A stretch of 64,000 bases of DNA from Proteromonas lacertae (Eukaryota > Sar > Bigyra > Opalinata > Proteromonadidae), in assembly GCA_002245135.1 (NCBI GenBank), contig NGBS01000876.1, positions 1 to 64,000 of the forward strand, read 5' to 3'. This document shows, one piece after another, positions 61,340 to 64,000 of the stretch; positions within the stretch are counted from its first letter, which is position 1; each line of letters begins with the position of its first letter. The notes under the pieces were generated by a model. That model saw only the letters and a list, made by a program, of their open reading frames with translations, was not told where the DNA came from and made no database searches. The translations under genes were made by a program, and so were the position numbers.

Positions 61340-63262
61340 TTATTTCTTTTTCTCATTCTTACTAGCTAATGAAACACGAGAATGTTGTGATGTAGATGTA
61401 CGAGATATTGACTTAGTGGTTGATCTATTAGCTTTTGATGATAAAGAAGAGCCTCTAATTTTATATTTACACAATATCTCATCTTTCTCTTCAGCAGATA
61501 ATGATTCATTCAAAATTGAAACATTTAAAGATATTTCTATTGATTTACGAATTGTATTACTTCTAGACAACATATATCTCAAATTATCAACATCAGATAA
61601 TGAATGTTCATATTCAGAAGATCTATAAAATGATGGCCAAATGTTAACTAATATATATTCAAATGCAGAATCTCTAGCTTCACGATATAATCTATTAGAC
61701 TATTCAAATAAAAATTAAATAAAAAATATTATACAATAAGTGCATAATGTGAATTAATATGTTCTCTAATATCGACATTTAAAAACTCATAATCTACTTC
61801 TATATATCTTCTTAATATTTCTTCTGCTTTTTGTTGTAGAATACTTTTATCTTTAATCTTTTCATATTCTCTAACATCACCATAAAATTCAATTGCTTTT
61901 GCATATTTTTCTTCACAAAAACATATCAAATGTTCTCTCAGGAGCTTGTTATGTAGAAAATGTTTCAAATTCTTTCTTTGAATACTTTTGAGTGTAAAAT
62001 CATGAAAAGATACTGTTGCACGTTTGGAAATGACAAAATATACAATTGGAATCATATAAAGAAGTGATAATATATAATAACAAATGTATATTACTAATAT
62101 TAGATCACGATCTATAGGCTCATTTAAAGCTATAATCATCCGTAATATTCCAAATATAATGGAATAGACAAGATAAACAACCTGTAATTCAAACACAGGT
62201 TTACTTCTTTTAGGATTTCTAGCAATTACATAGTATAATTGAACTGCTAACAATAACCATAAAAAGTATGAAACAGTCTCTTGCATATGGTAATTGCAAC
62301 ACTTACTATAATATTCAATTCCAAAAAAAGATTCGTTTTCTATTGTAATTTCCTGTCTATTTACAAATGCTAATCTAACTAACAATAATATATAGAATAA
62401 AGATAACATGGTAATCTCTATTCTATTATTTCTAAAATTCTCTTGTTCTATTTCCTTATTTACAAAATATGGTACAAATGAGTAGAAGAAAATGTAAAAA
62501 TTGTCTATAAACTGCTCAAAGACACAAGATGCATTATTCTTTCTTACAACTATCAAAATTTGATATATACCCAGTAATATAGGGATAAACAACCAAAAAC
62601 CAAAACTTAGTGGTATTTTATAAATTTTAAACTTTCTATACAAATAAAAATAAAAATGTAATATATTAATATAATAATACCTTTGATTCTGTTTAAAAAA
62701 GACAAATACAAAAATATCTAATAGAATCAACAAAACACTAAATGTTATAAATAATGCTAATGAAGTAGTATCAGTGAAATAATAAATATCAATTTCTTTA
62801 GGAAGCCAAGTATAAGGAGCTGGATAAATTACATGACAAGTACAATCAGAATAACCATTACTTTCACTACAAATATGATCATCTTTATTACATATTGGAG
62901 ATGTAGAAGGTGCAATAATATGTGGAACAGTATAATGTTCATAGGACTGTATTTGATGTAATGTTGATTTTAATTCTCTATTCATATGAGTATTATCAAA
63001 ACTAACAGGCCCAAAGAATGTCTCCCAAACCTGGCATCCTTCTTTACAACTTAATGATTTACAATTTTGTGTTACTTCCTCTCTATCTTCACTAACACAT
63101 ACAGAAAAAGATGATTCAAATACAGCTAAAAGATTACCAAAATTATATGAAGTAAAGAAATTAGCATTATCTTCGAAATTAACATTTCGGATGGTTGATG
63201 ATAATTCTGTAATTCTTTGAATTGTTATTCCAATCAAACTTCTATATATATAAAGAACATTA

Positions 63263-63302
<40 letters not shown>

Positions 63303-64000
63303 CTCTTCCAATATATTCATAATCACCACTAAATGATACTGATGATTTAGGATAAATTGTTTTATTTAAAAAGTTTATATAATTATCATCAACATATTTA
63401 ATATAATCCTCAGTATTGCCCATATATGCTTTATTATCTCCTTTATAACCATATCCAACATTCTCACTGAATGCACTTGCATAATAGACATATGTATTAT
63501 CTACACCTCTATCTCGTGGTATAATCACTGTACTACTTCGAGTCAAGCCCATTATTACTCTGGGAGTATATTTTAATTCTTTTAATAGATTTAAATAGGT
63601 ACTAAATCGATCATCAACATTTAAGATTAAAACATCTGGATCTTCATTCTGTATTAATTTTAACCAGCTTTTCATTGTTTCTGTTAATTGATAAGTATTA
63701 TATTGATTTAAATCAATCATTGGATATACACAATCTTCTTTACTGTCACAATCACTAACATATTTACAATTAGGAGCTGATAAATTGAACTTTTGACTTT
63801 CACATCTTTTTACTACTACATCCATTATTTCAGAAGTCATGTCTTTATAATTCTTTTCTATTGCTGAGATGACATTTATACTATAATCGATTGTAACTGT
63901 GTCTGTTAATATAGACCATTTTCTAAACCCCATTCTTTTATGGAATATATCAACTGCTGGTAATGCTGTTTCTTCACTTCTCATTATGGGAGTTAATGCG
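61340..64000 (-). CDS. Family-3-like GPCR fused to a C-terminal RGS domain (5' end outside window)
   Basis: Open from the window edge, with introns at 63242-63301, 62636-62680 and 61700-61734. The N-terminal part (ALTPIMRSEETALPAVDIFH, FRKWSIL) looks like a periplasmic-binding (venus flytrap) ligand domain. A Cys-rich stretch (CKSLSCKEGCQVW, CNKDDHICSESNGYSDCTC) follows. Then about seven hydrophobic helices (for example LALFITFSVLLILLDIFVFV, DLILVIYICYYILSLLYMIP), with an NNASCVFEQF block between helices 2 and 3 as in family 3. The cytoplasmic end has LKSIQRKNLKHFLHNKLLRE, HLICFCEEKYAKAIEF and SAFEYILVNIWPSFYRSSEY, the start, middle and end of an RGS domain. A Ser/Lys-rich tail closes it. It would couple ligand sensing to G-protein inactivation, as in 7TM-RGS proteins. 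Confidence 0.8.

Noticed and set aside
63242-63301. Coding Tyr-Ile repeat in the receptor
   Set aside because: The TATATA tract starts with GT and ends with AG, interrupts a hydrophilic region of the receptor and fits the intron pattern elsewhere in the window.
1-64000. Reassigned genetic code, as in many ciliates with tiny introns
   Set aside because: Conserved proteins end normally at TAA, TAG and TGA (uL23 TAA, CIPK TAG, IAH1 TGA), and no conserved ORF needs read-through of a stop except at apparent indels.
1-64000. CRISPR array, prokaryotic operons or insertion sequences
   Set aside because: No regularly spaced direct repeats were seen, genes contain spliceosomal introns, and no transposase motif was found.

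Overview
The window is nuclear DNA of an AT-rich microbial eukaryote (roughly 72% A+T by eye) with densely packed, intron-rich genes. Introns are GT-AG and very short (17 to 75 nt, mostly 25 to 35). TAA, TAG and TGA all act as stops, so the code is standard. A complex I subunit (NDUFB11/ESSS type) implies aerobic mitochondria. Other genes include a COG7 tether, a plant-like CIPK kinase, a receptor fused to an RGS domain and Crinkler/RHS-type NTPases. Together they suggest a free-living or host-associated protist, or possibly an early-branching fungus. I cannot name the lineage.

Layout. The dominant structure is a large inverted duplication. Positions 1 to about 16675 recur in reverse complement at about 31143 to 50646, around a single-copy spacer of about 14.5 kb. 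Reading inward, each arm carries a PP2A-like phosphatase, a CIPK kinase, a PP2C phosphatase, a FAM204A-like gene, a small unknown gene, NDUFB11, COG7, a Ser/Asp-rich RING gene, a large surface glycoprotein, an IAH1 esterase, an SMPD4-like gene and a pseudokinase. Most interior proteins differ by only 0 to 5 residues between arms. The left copies of the genes in the first 5 kb are broken by small indels, while the right copies are mostly intact. The right arm also holds a 2.8-kb chimeric insertion (38521 to 42672) that duplicates most of the RING gene around a truncated coiled-coil gene.

The spacer holds one giant gene (17071 to 25156, nine introns, predicted 2573 aa: ARM-like, IQ repeats, SAM-like, WW-like, B-box), then ribosomal protein uL23, a small coiled-coil gene, a WDR55 homologue, an unknown gene and a decayed LRR module. 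That LRR module appears to be the 3' half of the right-arm pseudokinase gene, so the inner breakpoint of the inverted repeat lies inside a gene.

Outside the right arm lie a CFDP1/Swc5 gene and a 3.4-kb cassette bounded by 135-bp inverted repeats that encodes a double P-loop NTPase of Crinkler/RHS type. Three tandem paralogues of an EF-hand membrane protein follow, two of which share a recent gene-conversion tract. The window ends in a 5'-truncated family-3-like GPCR with a C-terminal RGS domain. Functionally the window mixes housekeeping genes (uL23, COG7, complex I, WDR55, CFDP1), phospho-signalling (CIPK, PP2C, PP2A-like), G-protein and calcium signalling, and a putative mobile cassette.
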